From assembly GCA_028284955.1 (NCBI GenBank), contig JANQQS010000093.1, positions 58,643 to 122,642 of the forward strand: a stretch of DNA of 64,000 nucleotides, read 5' to 3'. The stretch comes from Myxococcota bacterium. Lineage in GTDB: Bacteria; Myxococcota_A; Polyangia; Polyangiales; Houyiibacteriaceae. Below the pieces are notes generated by a model. It had not been told where the DNA came from. It did no database searches and was given only the letters and a program-made list of their open reading frames with translations. This document shows, in pieces, positions 34,682 to 45,666 of this stretch. The position numbers and the translations under genes are program-made. Within the stretch, counting starts at the first letter, position 1. Each line of letters begins with the position of its first letter.

Positions 34682-36912
34682 GCGCCCCATCAAAGCTCCC
34701 GCGGTTTGAGGACCTCGAATTTGATGCGCTCCCTATTTCAAAGAGCACTGGCTCAACGAACACTGGCTCAACCAATACCGTTGCGACCAACGCCGCCACG
34801 CAGGGCAACACGAGCCAGGTGGACCGAAGCTGGACTCCCCCCGAGCGAATCGCGCTCAAAGAACGGTACCGCGCCCACGACGTGGAAGGGCTTGACCATC
34901 TCGACAGCTATCCTGGCGTACCACCATTCGTTCGTGGGCCCTACCCGACCATGTACCTCACACGCCCGTGGACGATTCGCCAGTACGCCGGTTTTTCGAC
35001 CGCCGAAGAAAGCAACGCGTTTTATCGACGGAACCTCAAAGCGGGGCAGCGCGGCCTTTCCGTAGCGTTCGATTTGCCCACCCATCGTGGCTACGATTCA
35101 GACCACCCCCGGGTTCGCGGCGATGTCGGAATGACCGGGGTGGCCATCGATTCCATCGACGACATGCGTATTCTGTTCGACGGAATTCCGCTGGGGCAAA
35201 TCAGTGTGTCCATGACCATGAATGGCGCGGTATTGCCGATTCTCGCGCTCTTCGTGGTCGCCGCCGAAGAGCAAGGCGTGAACCAGGCGCAACTCAAAGG
35301 GACGATTCAGAACGACATTCTGAAAGAGTTCATGGTGCGCAATACCTATATCTATCCGCCCGCCGCGTCGATGCGCATCGTGGCCGATGTATTTCGCTAC
35401 ACATCCGAGCACATGCCCAAGTTCAACAGCATTTCAGTGAGCGGCTACCATATGCAGGAGGCCGGCGCGACCGCGGATCTGGAGCTTGGCTATACGCTCG
35501 CCAACGGGCTCGAATACGTACGCGCGGGAATAAACGCGGGGCTGAAGATCGACGATTTCGCGCCGAGGATCAGCTTTTTTTGGGCAGTCGGCATGCATTT
35601 CGCCATGGAGATCGCGAAGCTTCGGGCGGGCCGCTTGCTTTGGGCCAAGCTGATTCGACAATTCGATCCCAAGAATCCGAAGAGCATGGCGCTCCGCGCG
35701 CATTGCCAGACTTCAGGGTGGAGCCTCACCGCTCAAGACCCCTTCAACAACATCACGCGGACCTGCGTCGAGGCTTTGGCCGCGGTCTACGGACATACAC
35801 AAAGCTTGCACACCAACTCGTTCGACGAAGCGATCGCGTTGCCCACCGACTTTAGCGCGCGCATCGCGAGGAATACGCAGCTCTATTTACAGCTCGAGGC
35901 AGGCACCACCGATATCATCGACCCGTGGGGCGGTAGCTACTACATCGAGCGATTGACGAACCAACTCGCAGCGCGCGCCTGGAGTCATATTCAAGAAATG
36001 GAAGAGCTCGGCGGCATGACCCGAGCTATCGAACAAGGCGTCCCCAAACTACGAATCGAAGAAGCCGCAGCGCGGACGCAGGCACGAATCGATTCCGGCG
36101 AACAAACGATCGTCGGGGTCAACAAATACGGCCGTGCCGATGACGAAGCCGAAACGTTCGAGGTTCGACGCGTAGACAATCACGCGGTACGCGAGGCTCA
36201 AGTAGAACGGCTGCGCGCGCTGCGGGCGAAACGTGACGAACACAAAGTGAAACAAGCGCTCGACGCACTCACCAAGGCAGCGGATGAACCCGCTGACAGC
36301 AACGCCACCGAACAATCCAACTTGCTCGCCTTGGCCGTCGAAGCGGCGCGCGCGCGTGCTACGGTGGGTGAAATCAGCGAAGCGCTCGTTCGATCGTTTG
36401 GGCGGCACGAAGCCGCCACGCACATGGTATCTGGAGTCTACAGCGACGAAGCCGGCGATGCAGAGGGCATCAAAGAAGCGCGCGAACGGACCGACGCGTT
36501 TCTCGCTGCGCAAGGCCGCCGACCCCGAATCTTGGTAGCCAAAATGGGGCAAGACGGCCACGACCGAGGACAGAAGGTCATTGCCACCGCACTGGCCGAT
36601 CTTGGCTTTGATGTGGATGTCGGCCCGCTTTTTCAAACGCCCGCAGAAACTGCCCGACAAGCCATCGACAATGATGTCCATGTCGTGGGCGTAAGCTCGC
36701 TCGCCGCAGCACACCTCACGCTCGTTCCCGAGCTCCGCGCCGAGCTCGACAAGCTTGGGCGTCCGGACATTCTCATCGCATGCGGTGGAGTCATTCCGGC
36801 CAGCGACTACGAGGCGTTGCGCGAGGCCGGGGCGGCTGCGATTTTTGGGCCCGGAACCTCAGTGGGCAAAGCCGCGTGCGCACTGATGGATGCTCTTGAC
36901 GCATCGCTATGA
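34678..36912 (+). CDS. mutB: Methylmalonyl-CoA mutase large (alpha) subunit
   Basis: The product is 744 residues. The TIM barrel has [39 protein letters not shown], and the substrate-binding region SISGYHM-like ([14 protein letters not shown]). The C-terminal B12 domain carries DxHxxG in [19 protein letters not shown] plus the SSL and GG elements. The N-terminal ~45 residues include a tandem low-complexity stretch ([16 protein letters not shown]). The ATG at 34678 overlaps the mutA stop (ATGA). An upstream frame from 34594 is a mutA shadow. Coenzyme B12 is required. Confidence 0.95.
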   Translation: MSAPSKLPRFEDLEFDALPISKSTGSTNTGSTNTVATNAATQGNTSQVDRSWTPPERIALKERYRAHDVEGLDHLDSYPGVPPFVRGPYPTMYLTRPWTIRQYAGFSTAEESNAFYRRNLKAGQRGLSVAFDLPTHRGYDSDHPRVRGDVGMTGVAIDSIDDMRILFDGIPLGQISVSMTMNGAVLPILALFVVAAEEQGVNQAQLKGTIQNDILKEFMVRNTYIYPPAASMRIVADVFRYTSEHMPKFNSISVSGYHMQEAGATADLELGYTLANGLEYVRAGINAGLKIDDFAPRISFFWAVGMHFAMEIAKLRAGRLLWAKLIRQFDPKNPKSMALRAHCQTSGWSLTAQDPFNNITRTCVEALAAVYGHTQSLHTNSFDEAIALPTDFSARIARNTQLYLQLEAGTTDIIDPWGGSYYIERLTNQLAARAWSHIQEMEELGGMTRAIEQGVPKLRIEEAAARTQARIDSGEQTIVGVNKYGRADDEAETFEVRRVDNHAVREAQVERLRALRAKRDEHKVKQALDALTKAADEPADSNATEQSNLLALAVEAARARATVGEISEALVRSFGRHEAATHMVSGVYSDEAGDAEGIKEARERTDAFLAAQGRRPRILVAKMGQDGHDRGQKVIATALADLGFDVDVGPLFQTPAETARQAIDNDVHVVGVSSLAAAHLTLVPELRAELDKLGRPDILIACGGVIPASDYEALREAGAAAIFGPGTSVGKAACALMDALDASL

Positions 36913-36931
36913 TCCTTTCGCAGAAGACTGC

Positions 36932-37933
36932 ATGGTGTCGCTGACCCACGACGACTTTGTGCGCGGCGTCCGCGCGGGTGATCGAGCGGTGCTCGCACGG
37001 GCGATTACCCTGGTGGAAAGCGAGCGCCCCGAACACCGAACGCTTGCTCAGAAGGTCGTCGGGTCTCTCTTGCCGCTGAGCGGCGGAGCTCAGCGCATCG
37101 GCATCAGTGGAGTTCCAGGAGCTGGAAAGAGCACATGGATCGACGCGGTGGGTTCGCGGCTCGCGAAACAACAGCGCGTGGCCGTGCTCGCGGTAGATCC
37201 GTCGAGTTCGGTCACCGGGGGCAGCATTCTCGGAGACAAAACCCGGATGGGGAGGCTTGCGAACGAACCAAACGCATACATTCGACCTTCACCGACCGGC
37301 CAAACGTTGGGCGGAGTCGCCAAGAAGACCCGCGAAGCCATCCTCCTTTGCGAGGCGGCAGGCTTTGACATCGTGATCGTCGAAACCGTCGGCGTCGGGC
37401 AAAGCGAGACGCTGGTCTCCGGAATGGTTGATTTCTTTTTGGTGTTGACGATCTCGGGCGCCGGAGACGAACTGCAAGGCATCAAGCGAGGCATCTTGGA
37501 AATCGCCGACCTTGTCGTAGTCAACAAAGCAGATGGCGAAAACGTATCCCGAGCAGAACGAGCCCAGCGCGATCTCCAAAGCGCACTTCGATTGATGCGC
37601 GGAAGCCGCGAAAACCCAAATGGGACGCCAGTCATGACCTGCAGCGCGCGCACTGAGGCAGGACTCGATGAAGTGTGGCTTCATGTCGAACAACGCCTCG
37701 ACGAACTCGCAACCTCAGGACAGCTCGAAACCAACCGTCAGGACCAAAACGTGCGCTGGATGTGGAGCCAGGTCGAGACGCATCTCATGCATGCGCTGCG
37801 GACCCACCCTACTGTCATTCAACGGGCGCCTACCGTCGAAGCGGAGGTTCGAGCAGGGACGCGCTCTGCCAGCACGGCGGCGACCGAACTAGTCGACGAT
37901 TTTCTACAGGAACCTATCTCCACCGAGCACTAG
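36932..37933 (+). CDS. meaB: Mutase-associated GTPase MeaB
   Basis: MeaB (ArgK-like) is a G3E GTPase that protects and reloads methylmalonyl-CoA mutase. From the ATG at 36932 the product is 333 residues. It has Walker A GVPGAGKS at 60-67, the switch region [29 protein letters not shown], and the guanine-specificity NKAD motif in [11 protein letters not shown]. An earlier ATG at 36890 would add 14 residues and overlap mutB. I prefer 36932 for its family-like N-terminus, though its ribosome-binding site is weak. It is the last gene of the operon and abuts the convergent permease gene by 2 bp. Confidence 0.93.
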   Translation: MVSLTHDDFVRGVRAGDRAVLARAITLVESERPEHRTLAQKVVGSLLPLSGGAQRIGISGVPGAGKSTWIDAVGSRLAKQQRVAVLAVDPSSSVTGGSILGDKTRMGRLANEPNAYIRPSPTGQTLGGVAKKTREAILLCEAAGFDIVIVETVGVGQSETLVSGMVDFFLVLTISGAGDELQGIKRGILEIADLVVVNKADGENVSRAERAQRDLQSALRLMRGSRENPNGTPVMTCSARTEAGLDEVWLHVEQRLDELATSGQLETNRQDQNVRWMWSQVETHLMHALRTHPTVIQRAPTVEAEVRAGTRSASTAATELVDDFLQEPISTEH

Positions 37934-37935
37934 CG

Positions 37936-39084
37936 CTACGAAGGCGCGGCCACATCGCCCTCGCCCGGTTCGGTGCTGTCCAGTTCGGTGCTGGCGGGCT
38001 CGGGACTGGCGGGCTCGGGATTGGCGGACTGAGATTCATCCGGGCTCGGCCCGAGCATCACGGCGACCCACTGGAGGTCGTCGGTATACGCGAGGCCGGT
38101 CTTGACGAGCACCGTAAGCGGACTCGAAAGCAAAGCGCCCACCGGCCCAAGCAACCAGCCCCACACCACCATCGACAAAAACACCACCAGAGGCGAAAGG
38201 CCGAGGGCTCGGCCCATGACGCGGGGTTCGACGATGTTCCCGATGATAAAATTGACGGCAAGATATCCGAGCGCCACGGCCAGCGCGGTCGCGGGGCCGT
38301 GTTGCAGCATCGCGAGAAGAACTGCGGGTACCGCGGCGATGATGCTGCCCACAGTCGGGATAAAGTTGAGCAAGAAGGCGAGCACGCCCCACAGCAGCGG
38401 CAAATCAACTTGGGTCGCCGTGCATACCCCTACGATAAGCAGCCCGGTGACCAAACTGGTCACCGTTTTGACTACCAAGTACGCGTTGACCTCGCTGACT
38501 ACATCTCGCAGACGGTCGACCTTCTCTTCGATTTTGAGAATCGAGAGAAACTTTCCGTGTAAGTGGGTCGCTTCGACCAACATGAAGGCCACAATAATCA
38601 GAACGAGGACCAGCTGAGACACCACTCCCGCTACGCCTCGCACCAAGGAAGCCACCGTACCCATCACGAAACCCGGGTCGGTCATCTTGCGCAGCGAGTC
38701 GGTCGTCGCTTCCACCCCGTGGGTAGCGAGCCACGCTGAACCCTCGCCCAGCAGCTCACTCAGCCTCGACTGATAGTACGGCAGTCGCTCAGAAAACACC
38801 GTTACTGAACCACCGATGATCAGCGAGAGCGCGACCAGCACGAGCACGTCGACCAGCAGCGCGATGATCACCGCGGCCCATGTCGGAACGCCACGCTTCA
38901 CCAGGCGAAACATCAGGGGAGCAGTGACCACTGCCAAAAATCCGGCGAGGAAAAACGGCGCGAAGAGCGGTCGCGCCGCCTTGATACCTGCGGCGACAAG
39001 CACTCCCGCGGAAAGGAGCAGCGCCGCTTGCGCACCTCGTCCGGACAAGACTCCTCGCTCGACGGATCCGTCGCTGTCGTTCAC
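37936..39084 (-). CDS. AI-2E family (PerM-like) membrane protein
   Basis: From a GTG at 39084, with GGAGG 6 nt upstream, the product is 382 residues. Seven to eight hydrophobic segments are visible, with the family C-terminal block LLWGVLAFLLNFIPTVGSII and IIGNIVEPRVMGRALGLSPL. The last ~35 residues are Pro/Glu/Ser repeats (PEPASPEPAS). The family contains small-molecule/ion exporters, and the substrate is unknown. The GTG overlaps the rnd stop (GTGA), so both are probably co-transcribed. The frame from 39237 is a shadow inside rnd. Confidence 0.88.
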   Translation of the reverse strand: MNDSDGSVERGVLSGRGAQAALLLSAGVLVAAGIKAARPLFAPFFLAGFLAVVTAPLMFRLVKRGVPTWAAVIIALLVDVLVLVALSLIIGGSVTVFSERLPYYQSRLSELLGEGSAWLATHGVEATTDSLRKMTDPGFVMGTVASLVRGVAGVVSQLVLVLIIVAFMLVEATHLHGKFLSILKIEEKVDRLRDVVSEVNAYLVVKTVTSLVTGLLIVGVCTATQVDLPLLWGVLAFLLNFIPTVGSIIAAVPAVLLAMLQHGPATALAVALGYLAVNFIIGNIVEPRVMGRALGLSPLVVFLSMVVWGWLLGPVGALLSSPLTVLVKTGLAYTDDLQWVAVMLGPSPDESQSANPEPASPEPASTELDSTEPGEGDVAAPS

Positions 39085-40340
39085 GGCGAACCTCCGGTGA
39101 TGCCTATGTGCGGAAAGCTGGACAACGCGGTAGACGGCGCGGGAACCAAACGCAGCCGGTCCGGCCCGGCGCACGTAACCGCGAGCTCGCCCTTGAGCAA
39201 ACGAACCAGAGGCTCGCCGACAATCCCTGCCCGCCAACCGCTGGAAAGACGCCCGCCAGCCAGTTCCTGTCCGTCCAACGCGGCCGCTGCGAACGTCTCG
39301 AGCTCGTCGCGCGTTCCAAGAAGAGATGGGTCTATGCCATATTCAGCGGCGAGCTCGGCGACCACCGCTTGGCATATCGCCACCGTCGCGCGGCCCGCCT
39401 TTTTCACGTTGCGCGTCTCCGGCAAGCGCAGCGCCGTCGACTCAAGCTGTTCCCCCGATCGCACCGCATCGAGAATCTCTGACGCCGCGCGATCGCGCAA
39501 GTGTCTGGCTTCGATACCTCGAATGCCGCGCAGCTGCGGCTCGGTTCTGGGCGAACGCTGAACGATGCCGGCCATTGCCAGATCAGAAAGTACTGTGCGC
39601 ACGGGAACGTTTTGCTGTTGAGCACGACGTTCGCGCCATGCCGCGACCGATTGCGCGATTCCTCGCGTGCGTCCCCGAAGCTTGGTTCTGCCTTTGAGCT
39701 TCCACCACGCCGTCTCAGGGTCTTGCGGATGTCGGTTCACGCAGCGCACTCGCTCACATTCTTCTTCCGCCCATGCCAGCCGTCCATCATCGGAACGATC
39801 ATTGCCCGGTGAGCGCTGGCCGCGAGACAGACGGGCGGAGAGCGCGTCCTGCAGCTCTAGGAGATACGCAACATCATCGGCCGCGTACTGCTGCTCGCGC
39901 TTGCCCAGCGGGCGCCTCGACCAATCCGTTAATCGGTCTCCCTTGGAAAGCTCAACGTTCAACGTGTCGCGCGCCAGCTCGACGAGCGAAACCTGAGCGT
40001 ATCCGCAAAACGCGGCCGCGACCTGCACATCAAATAGTCGCGAAGGAACCTCTCCCACCGTCATGGCAAGAATTTCGAGGTCCTGCGATGCCGCGTGCAT
40101 CACCGCCACGCCACCCCGATCAAAGAGCTCGCGCAAAAGCCCGATGTCGACAGCAAGCGGATCGACCAGAGCGACATGACCCGGCCAGCTGAGTTGCACG
40201 AGCAGCAACTCAGGATAGTAGGTTCGCTCTCGATGAAACTCGGTATCTACGCCGTAGCGCGGCTGCGTCGAAAGCTCGGACAATGTCGCACGCCACGCCG
40301 CGTCGGTATCCACGAAACGCAGGGCCGATTCTCCAGGCAT
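39081..40340 (-). CDS. rnd: Ribonuclease D
   Basis: RNase D trims the 3' ends of tRNA precursors and small RNAs. From the ATG at 40340 the product is 419 residues. The DEDD exonuclease motifs are in YGVDTEFHRERTYYPELLLV, VMHAASQDLEIL and QYAADDVAYLLELQ. Two HRDC-like regions follow (about 205-290 and 320-400). An upstream start at 40397 would add 19 residues. Its stop overlaps the permease start by 4 nt. Confidence 0.92.
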   Translation of the reverse strand: MPGESALRFVDTDAAWRATLSELSTQPRYGVDTEFHRERTYYPELLLVQLSWPGHVALVDPLAVDIGLLRELFDRGGVAVMHAASQDLEILAMTVGEVPSRLFDVQVAAAFCGYAQVSLVELARDTLNVELSKGDRLTDWSRRPLGKREQQYAADDVAYLLELQDALSARLSRGQRSPGNDRSDDGRLAWAEEECERVRCVNRHPQDPETAWWKLKGRTKLRGRTRGIAQSVAAWRERRAQQQNVPVRTVLSDLAMAGIVQRSPRTEPQLRGIRGIEARHLRDRAASEILDAVRSGEQLESTALRLPETRNVKKAGRATVAICQAVVAELAAEYGIDPSLLGTRDELETFAAAALDGQELAGGRLSSGWRAGIVGEPLVRLLKGELAVTCAGPDRLRLVPAPSTALSSFPHIGITGGSP

Positions 40341-40512
40341 AAGCGGCCATGCTACCAGCGGAACGACCCCGCGCTGAAAGAAACCGCTCCCAAACAATCA
40401 TGCCCCAAGTGGGCACCTCCCTGGTCCAAGAAGTCCCAGTTGAGCCCCCGACGAGGAGCGGAAATCGCAACGGAGTTGACAGCAGGTGCTTTTAAACGAC
40501 TGATCAGAGTGC

Positions 40513-43500
40513 ATGGCAAAGTCGCCTCCCAAATCAGGGTCGCCTTCTCGAACAGGGTCGCCTTCTAAAACAGGGTCGCCCGCCGAATCTGTGTCGAAAG
40601 GTCTTGCGGACCGATTCGAGTTCGTTCGCCTGCTCGGGCGCGGGGCGAACGGTCGTGTGTTCCTGCTTGAAGATCGGAACGTCGGCGGACCCAACCAACG
40701 CCGCGCGGGCAAAGTTGTACCACCGTCTCAGCGGGCCCGCATTTCACTGGAATTTTCAATACTTTCACGCATTGCACACCCCCACGTGGCACGGGTTCAG
40801 GAGCTCCTTTCGATCACGCGGTCCACTGGAGCTCCATTTCATTTGCGAGCTGGCGAACTGGTCCTGGTAGAAGAGTTCGCGGGCGATCGGAACGCTCGCG
40901 AAGCACTGCGAGAGTGCACCGACGACCCCCAGGCGCGCCTGTCGCGAGCATGTCTGATCGGCCTCGGCGCCGCCCGAGGGCTTTCCGCGATGCATGCCCA
41001 GGGCGTAATTCATGGAGATGTGAAGCCTGACAACATTGTTGTCGACGACGCCGGGACGCCACGATGGGTAGACCTGGGGCTGGCGCGGGTGTTCGGTCCG
41101 CTGCATCGCTTAGACAACCGCCCACGCGGCGAGGTTGGTGGCGGATCGCTCGGCTTTCTGGCACCGGAGGGCTTTTCCGGCGAACGCACTGTGAAAACGG
41201 ATTTATTCGCTTTCGGTGCTTCTCTCTGCGCGCTGTTCGGAGGCTACGACCCTGCCGGAGAACCGGCAACCGATGTGACGGGGTGGTTTCACCGAAGTCT
41301 GAAGTCCCCACAGTGGAGCTCAAGCCTTCCCTCCCACGTGCCGCCCGGCGTCATCCAGCTGATTCGCGAATTGCTGCGGCAAGACGCCGAACAGCGGCCA
41401 TGGTCGGCCCGCGAAGTCGCGGGACGTCTCGCTGCGGCCGCTAAATCCCAGGGCGCGCTGGATAGTGCCGTAGGCGGAGGAGCCGACGACGAGCCGACCC
41501 CCATCGAACGCGCGATGGAAGTTCAATCTCTCCCGCTGATTGGTCACGGCCCAGCATGCGACGCGCTTGAGAACGCGCTGGAGGCATCCAACGTGGTCGT
41601 CGTGTCGGGACCCCCAGGCTCGGGACGCTCGCGCGTGATTGCCGAAGGCGTTCGGCGACATCGCGAACGCGCGCACAAGCACGCTGCCCAGCCGCCGATC
41701 TACGTTCGATCGTTTCGAGCGCCTCCCCCGGATGCCGACGGAGATAACGTCGGAGAGACGCTGACCGGGGAACCTCGGGCGACCTCGCACACCATCGCGC
41801 ATATTGATTTCGACCAGCCCTCCACCGACAGTCCATCAGCGCTCGAATCCGTGGTGACCGAAGCGCGCCAATGGATCCGCGCGGCGTCGTTAAACGGTGA
41901 CATCGCATCGGTAGCTATCGAAAGCACTCATTCCACGGAGCACGCGGACGTACAGATCGAACTGGGTCCGCTGGACGATCCAGATTGGCAGGAGCTGCTG
42001 GCTCGGGCGATGAGCGGCGAAGTGCACGACGAGGTTGCTGAGCGCGCGTCACGCAGCACCGCGAGGCTTTCAGGAAAGTTGTGCTCGGCGGTGCAAAGCG
42101 CATGGCTTCGAGAAGGGACTCTCGCGCGCGTGTTCGACCTTGATGTGCGTCTTCGAACGAACCCAGGCGCGGCGTTAAGCGCAAACGCCGTGGCAGAATT
42201 CCGGCGACTCGGTACGCCTGCGTGGAGGTTGGCCGGATTGCTCGCAGCGGCGGGCGGGCGCCTCAAATCGAGTATCGTGTCGCGGTTCGTATCCTCCAAC
42301 AACGCTCCGTCCACGACAGATTCCGCGGCATCGGCCATCCAAGCTCTCATCGCGCGCGGTCTGGCGGTACATCAGGAGGACGGGCATTCGTTCGAGCTTC
42401 GCCCGGACACCGCTGCTTCCGTACGTGAACACTTGGCCCCTGATGAAATGGAAGCGCTCGGACGACAACTCGACGATTGCATCGAAGGCGACGTCTTCGC
42501 TCGCGGTTGCGTAGATGCCGTGCTCGGCCGACGGTCGGCGGCTCGAGTGAACTTCCTCGCCGCGTTGCGCGAGTTGAGGAAACGAGGCCGCGTGAACGAA
42601 GCGGCCCAGGCCGCGTCGCTCGCGCGATGGTATATGGCGCGCCTTGAACCAACCACGAGCAACGAAGAAGCTGCGCCTTCCAGCTCCGAACTTCTCGTGG
42701 CGCACGCAGATGCGCTCCGCGCTCTGGGGGCATACTCAGAAGCACGCGCACTCTTGTATGGGCGGCCAGAACCCTCGCTACGGCTTCTCTATGGAGAGTT
42801 GTCGCGACTATCCGGCGACCGAGCTGAGGCCCACCACGCGTGCCAAAGTGGGCTCTCGCCAACGCATGAAGCGCCACGTCTCATGCTGGTTGCGCAGCTG
42901 GAGCTCGATGAAGGAGCGTGGCAAGCCGCGGAACGCACCGCCGCAGAGGCACAACACGCAGCTGCGGAGGCACAACACGCAGCCGCGGAGGCGCTCGAAA
43001 CCCCGGCCACCCATCTCGGCGCCCGCATGGCCCAGCTCGATGCCCGGGCAGCCCAAATCATTTCCTGGGCTCGTTTTTCGGGTGGGGACGCTGGCACCGC
43101 GCGCGAAGTCGCATACCGCGGCCTGCACGCGGCGCAACGTCACCAGCTGCCTGCCGAAGAAGCGCGTCTGTGGTCCATTTGTGGCAGCGCATCATCGCGT
43201 TTGGGGCGCGGAGCGGACGCCATTCGCGAACACGCAAAAAGCTTCGAGCTAGCCGAACGAGCCGGCGAGCGCCACGCAGCATCGGCGTTTTTGGTGAATC
43301 TGGGGCTCGCCCGATTGGACGCAGGCTCTCTGGGACCAGCGATTTCCGCACTTCGCGACGGGGCACGACGACTCGCGCGGCTCGGACGGGATGCCGACTG
43401 CGCCCGAGCGCTGTACAACCTGGCCAACGCGGCATTGTGGATCGGGGACGACGCCATGGCACGCTCGGCCCACGAGCAGGCGCGACCGGCGATCGAAGCA

Positions 43501-45666
43501 TCTGAGGACGACGTTGCGCGCGCGTATTCTGCGCTGTTGATGGCCGAAGCCTCGCTACGCGCGGATGAGCGAAAACAGGCCGCTACATGGACGGAAGACG
43601 CCCTTCTCACCGCCCAAACCAAAGCCTTGCCGTTGACCGAGCAATGTCTGGTGTTCGCAAAGTGCGCGAACTTGTGGTCACGCCTCGAACACACAGAGCG
43701 CGCCCGATCCGCGCTTTCGAGCGCCGAAACGTCGGCCGAACGCTCGGCGCACCTCCAAGACCATCACCGCGCAGAAATTCTTCTCGCCAGTGCACAGCAG
43801 GCCGCCAAGGGCGCCCCATCAACCGCTATCGACTACACGCGCAAGGCACGTGCCTGCGCGGCGCGCGCGACCATATGGGAACTCCGGTTGCGCGCTGCTC
43901 TAGCTCACGCGGAACAGTGCACGCGCGCAGGTAAAACGCAGTCTGCGCAAGACGCTCTCGGCGAAGCTCGAACGCTTCTCGACAACGCGAGCGCAACCCT
44001 CGCGCCGCCCGCGCGCATCCGCCTTCGCTCCGTTTCGGCTTATCATGCAGCGTTTAGCACGCTCCCGACCCATCCAGACAAGCTCGCTGGCCACCAAAAC
44101 GTAGCCGCCGAATCTGGAACGCGCTGGAAACGACTCGTCGCGATTGCGAAGGAACTTTCCGCCGAGCATCGACTCGGTCGGCTTTATGAGCGAACCACGC
44201 ACGCCGCGCTCGAGATCACGGGAGGCGAACGCGCATTTCTGGTATTGCGCAACGACGAAGGCGAGCTTCGGACATTCGCTTCCCTTACTCCCGACGGCTC
44301 TGCGGTATCGATACGAAATCCGGCAAACTCAACCGGCGTGATATCCAAAGAGCTCAGCTGGTCTATCGTCGCGCGCACCATCGACGAAACAGAGGCGATC
44401 GCGACGGTGGACGCCGCACACGACGAACGCCTGGAGGGCGCCGCGTCTATTCACGCCCTGGAACTTCGATCGGTTCTTTCGGTGCCGGTGCGCGCGCAGC
44501 GAACAACTCTGGGAGCGCTCTATCTTGACGATCGACTCAGACCGGCGGCATTTCCCCTAGAGGACCGATTGTTGGTTTCGGAGCTCGCAGATTTCGCCGG
44601 CGCAGCGATTTTTGCAGCGCAGCGTTTGCGGTCCGAACGAAGAGGCGCGATTCGCGCGGGACGGGAGCGAAAGCAACTGGTCGCACAAGTGGAACAGCAA
44701 GCCCTCGAGCTTGATTCGCTCCGCCGCGATCGTGACGAAGAAATTCCTGGAGTCATCGCGGGGAGCCAAGCCATGCAGGATGTGCTGCGACTGGCGATGC
44801 GGATCGCGGCATCCGACGCTTCCGTGCTTCTGTCTGGCGAAAGCGGAACCGGCAAAGAGCTCGTCGCGGCAGCCATCCACCAGCGAAGCCTGCGACGTGC
44901 CGGCCCCTTTGTGGCGGAAAACTGCGGCGCGATACCGGAAGGATTGCTCGAAAGCACACTCTTTGGCCACGTCCGGGGCGCGTTCACCGGAGCCGAGCGA
45001 GCTCGGCGCGGTCTCTTCGAAGCGGCGCATGGAGGAACCTTGCTCCTCGACGAAATCGGCGAAATGAGCCCCAATATGCAAACGCGCTTGCTTCGTGTCG
45101 TTCAGGAGAAGGCCGTACGCCGGGTAGGAAGCGACACCCCGCGCGCCGTCGATGTGCGCATGATTGCTGCGACCCACCGCGACCTACGCGCGATGGTACA
45201 AAACGGATCGTTTCGTGAAGACCTCTACTACCGCCTCGCCGTGGTCGAGCTCGGCTTACCGCCGCTGCGCGAGCGATCGTCCGATATCCCAGCGCTGGTC
45301 ACCCATTTCCTCAACCTGCACGCGCCAGGCCGGGCCGTGCGCGTGGAACGCCAGGCGCTCGCATTGCTCACCCAGCACCCCTGGCCAGGAAACGTGCGCG
45401 AGCTATCCAACGAAATCCAGCGAGCACTGCTTATGGCCGACGCAGTTATCGAGCCGCAGCATTTGTCGGACCGAGTTCGCGGCGAAACCGAACCGCCACA
45501 GGCACTCGACCTCAAAGGCCAAGTCGCGCAGCTCGAACGCCGATTGATTCGTGAAGCGCTACAAAAACATCGAGGAAACCAAACGCGAGCCGCAAAAACA
45601 CTCGGCGTATCGCGCTACGGACTACAAAAAATGATGAAACGCCTCCAAATCGGAAACGCATCCTGA
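40513..45666 (+). CDS. Giant Ser/Thr kinase - P-loop/TPR - GAF - sigma54 activator fusion
   Basis: The product is 1717 residues. The N-terminus has an 18-bp DNA repeat (GSPSRTGSPSKTGSPAE). A Hanks kinase lies at about 35-310: glycine loop LGRGANGRVF, Lys in RAGKVV, HGDVKPDNIVV, DLG in place of DFG, and APE. A P-loop (VVSGPPGSGRS, about 365) opens a STAND-like ATPase region, then a long TPR-like helical part (about 540-1190). A GAF domain is at about 1215-1375. The sigma54 AAA+ domain runs from about 1412 (SGESGTGKE, GAFTGA at about 1489, DEIGEM), and a Fis-type HTH ends it (NQTRAAKTLGVSRYGLQKMM). It should sense an intracellular cue and activate sigma54 promoters. Its targets are unknown. Confidence 0.92.
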   Translation: MAKSPPKSGSPSRTGSPSKTGSPAESVSKGLADRFEFVRLLGRGANGRVFLLEDRNVGGPNQRRAGKVVPPSQRARISLEFSILSRIAHPHVARVQELLSITRSTGAPFHLRAGELVLVEEFAGDRNAREALRECTDDPQARLSRACLIGLGAARGLSAMHAQGVIHGDVKPDNIVVDDAGTPRWVDLGLARVFGPLHRLDNRPRGEVGGGSLGFLAPEGFSGERTVKTDLFAFGASLCALFGGYDPAGEPATDVTGWFHRSLKSPQWSSSLPSHVPPGVIQLIRELLRQDAEQRPWSAREVAGRLAAAAKSQGALDSAVGGGADDEPTPIERAMEVQSLPLIGHGPACDALENALEASNVVVVSGPPGSGRSRVIAEGVRRHRERAHKHAAQPPIYVRSFRAPPPDADGDNVGETLTGEPRATSHTIAHIDFDQPSTDSPSALESVVTEARQWIRAASLNGDIASVAIESTHSTEHADVQIELGPLDDPDWQELLARAMSGEVHDEVAERASRSTARLSGKLCSAVQSAWLREGTLARVFDLDVRLRTNPGAALSANAVAEFRRLGTPAWRLAGLLAAAGGRLKSSIVSRFVSSNNAPSTTDSAASAIQALIARGLAVHQEDGHSFELRPDTAASVREHLAPDEMEALGRQLDDCIEGDVFARGCVDAVLGRRSAARVNFLAALRELRKRGRVNEAAQAASLARWYMARLEPTTSNEEAAPSSSELLVAHADALRALGAYSEARALLYGRPEPSLRLLYGELSRLSGDRAEAHHACQSGLSPTHEAPRLMLVAQLELDEGAWQAAERTAAEAQHAAAEAQHAAAEALETPATHLGARMAQLDARAAQIISWARFSGGDAGTAREVAYRGLHAAQRHQLPAEEARLWSICGSASSRLGRGADAIREHAKSFELAERAGERHAASAFLVNLGLARLDAGSLGPAISALRDGARRLARLGRDADCARALYNLANAALWIGDDAMARSAHEQARPAIEASEDDVARAYSALLMAEASLRADERKQAATWTEDALLTAQTKALPLTEQCLVFAKCANLWSRLEHTERARSALSSAETSAERSAHLQDHHRAEILLASAQQAAKGAPSTAIDYTRKARACAARATIWELRLRAALAHAEQCTRAGKTQSAQDALGEARTLLDNASATLAPPARIRLRSVSAYHAAFSTLPTHPDKLAGHQNVAAESGTRWKRLVAIAKELSAEHRLGRLYERTTHAALEITGGERAFLVLRNDEGELRTFASLTPDGSAVSIRNPANSTGVISKELSWSIVARTIDETEAIATVDAAHDERLEGAASIHALELRSVLSVPVRAQRTTLGALYLDDRLRPAAFPLEDRLLVSELADFAGAAIFAAQRLRSERRGAIRAGRERKQLVAQVEQQALELDSLRRDRDEEIPGVIAGSQAMQDVLRLAMRIAASDASVLLSGESGTGKELVAAAIHQRSLRRAGPFVAENCGAIPEGLLESTLFGHVRGAFTGAERARRGLFEAAHGGTLLLDEIGEMSPNMQTRLLRVVQEKAVRRVGSDTPRAVDVRMIAATHRDLRAMVQNGSFREDLYYRLAVVELGLPPLRERSSDIPALVTHFLNLHAPGRAVRVERQALALLTQHPWPGNVRELSNEIQRALLMADAVIEPQHLSDRVRGETEPPQALDLKGQVAQLERRLIREALQKHRGNQTRAAKTLGVSRYGLQKMMKRLQIGNAS

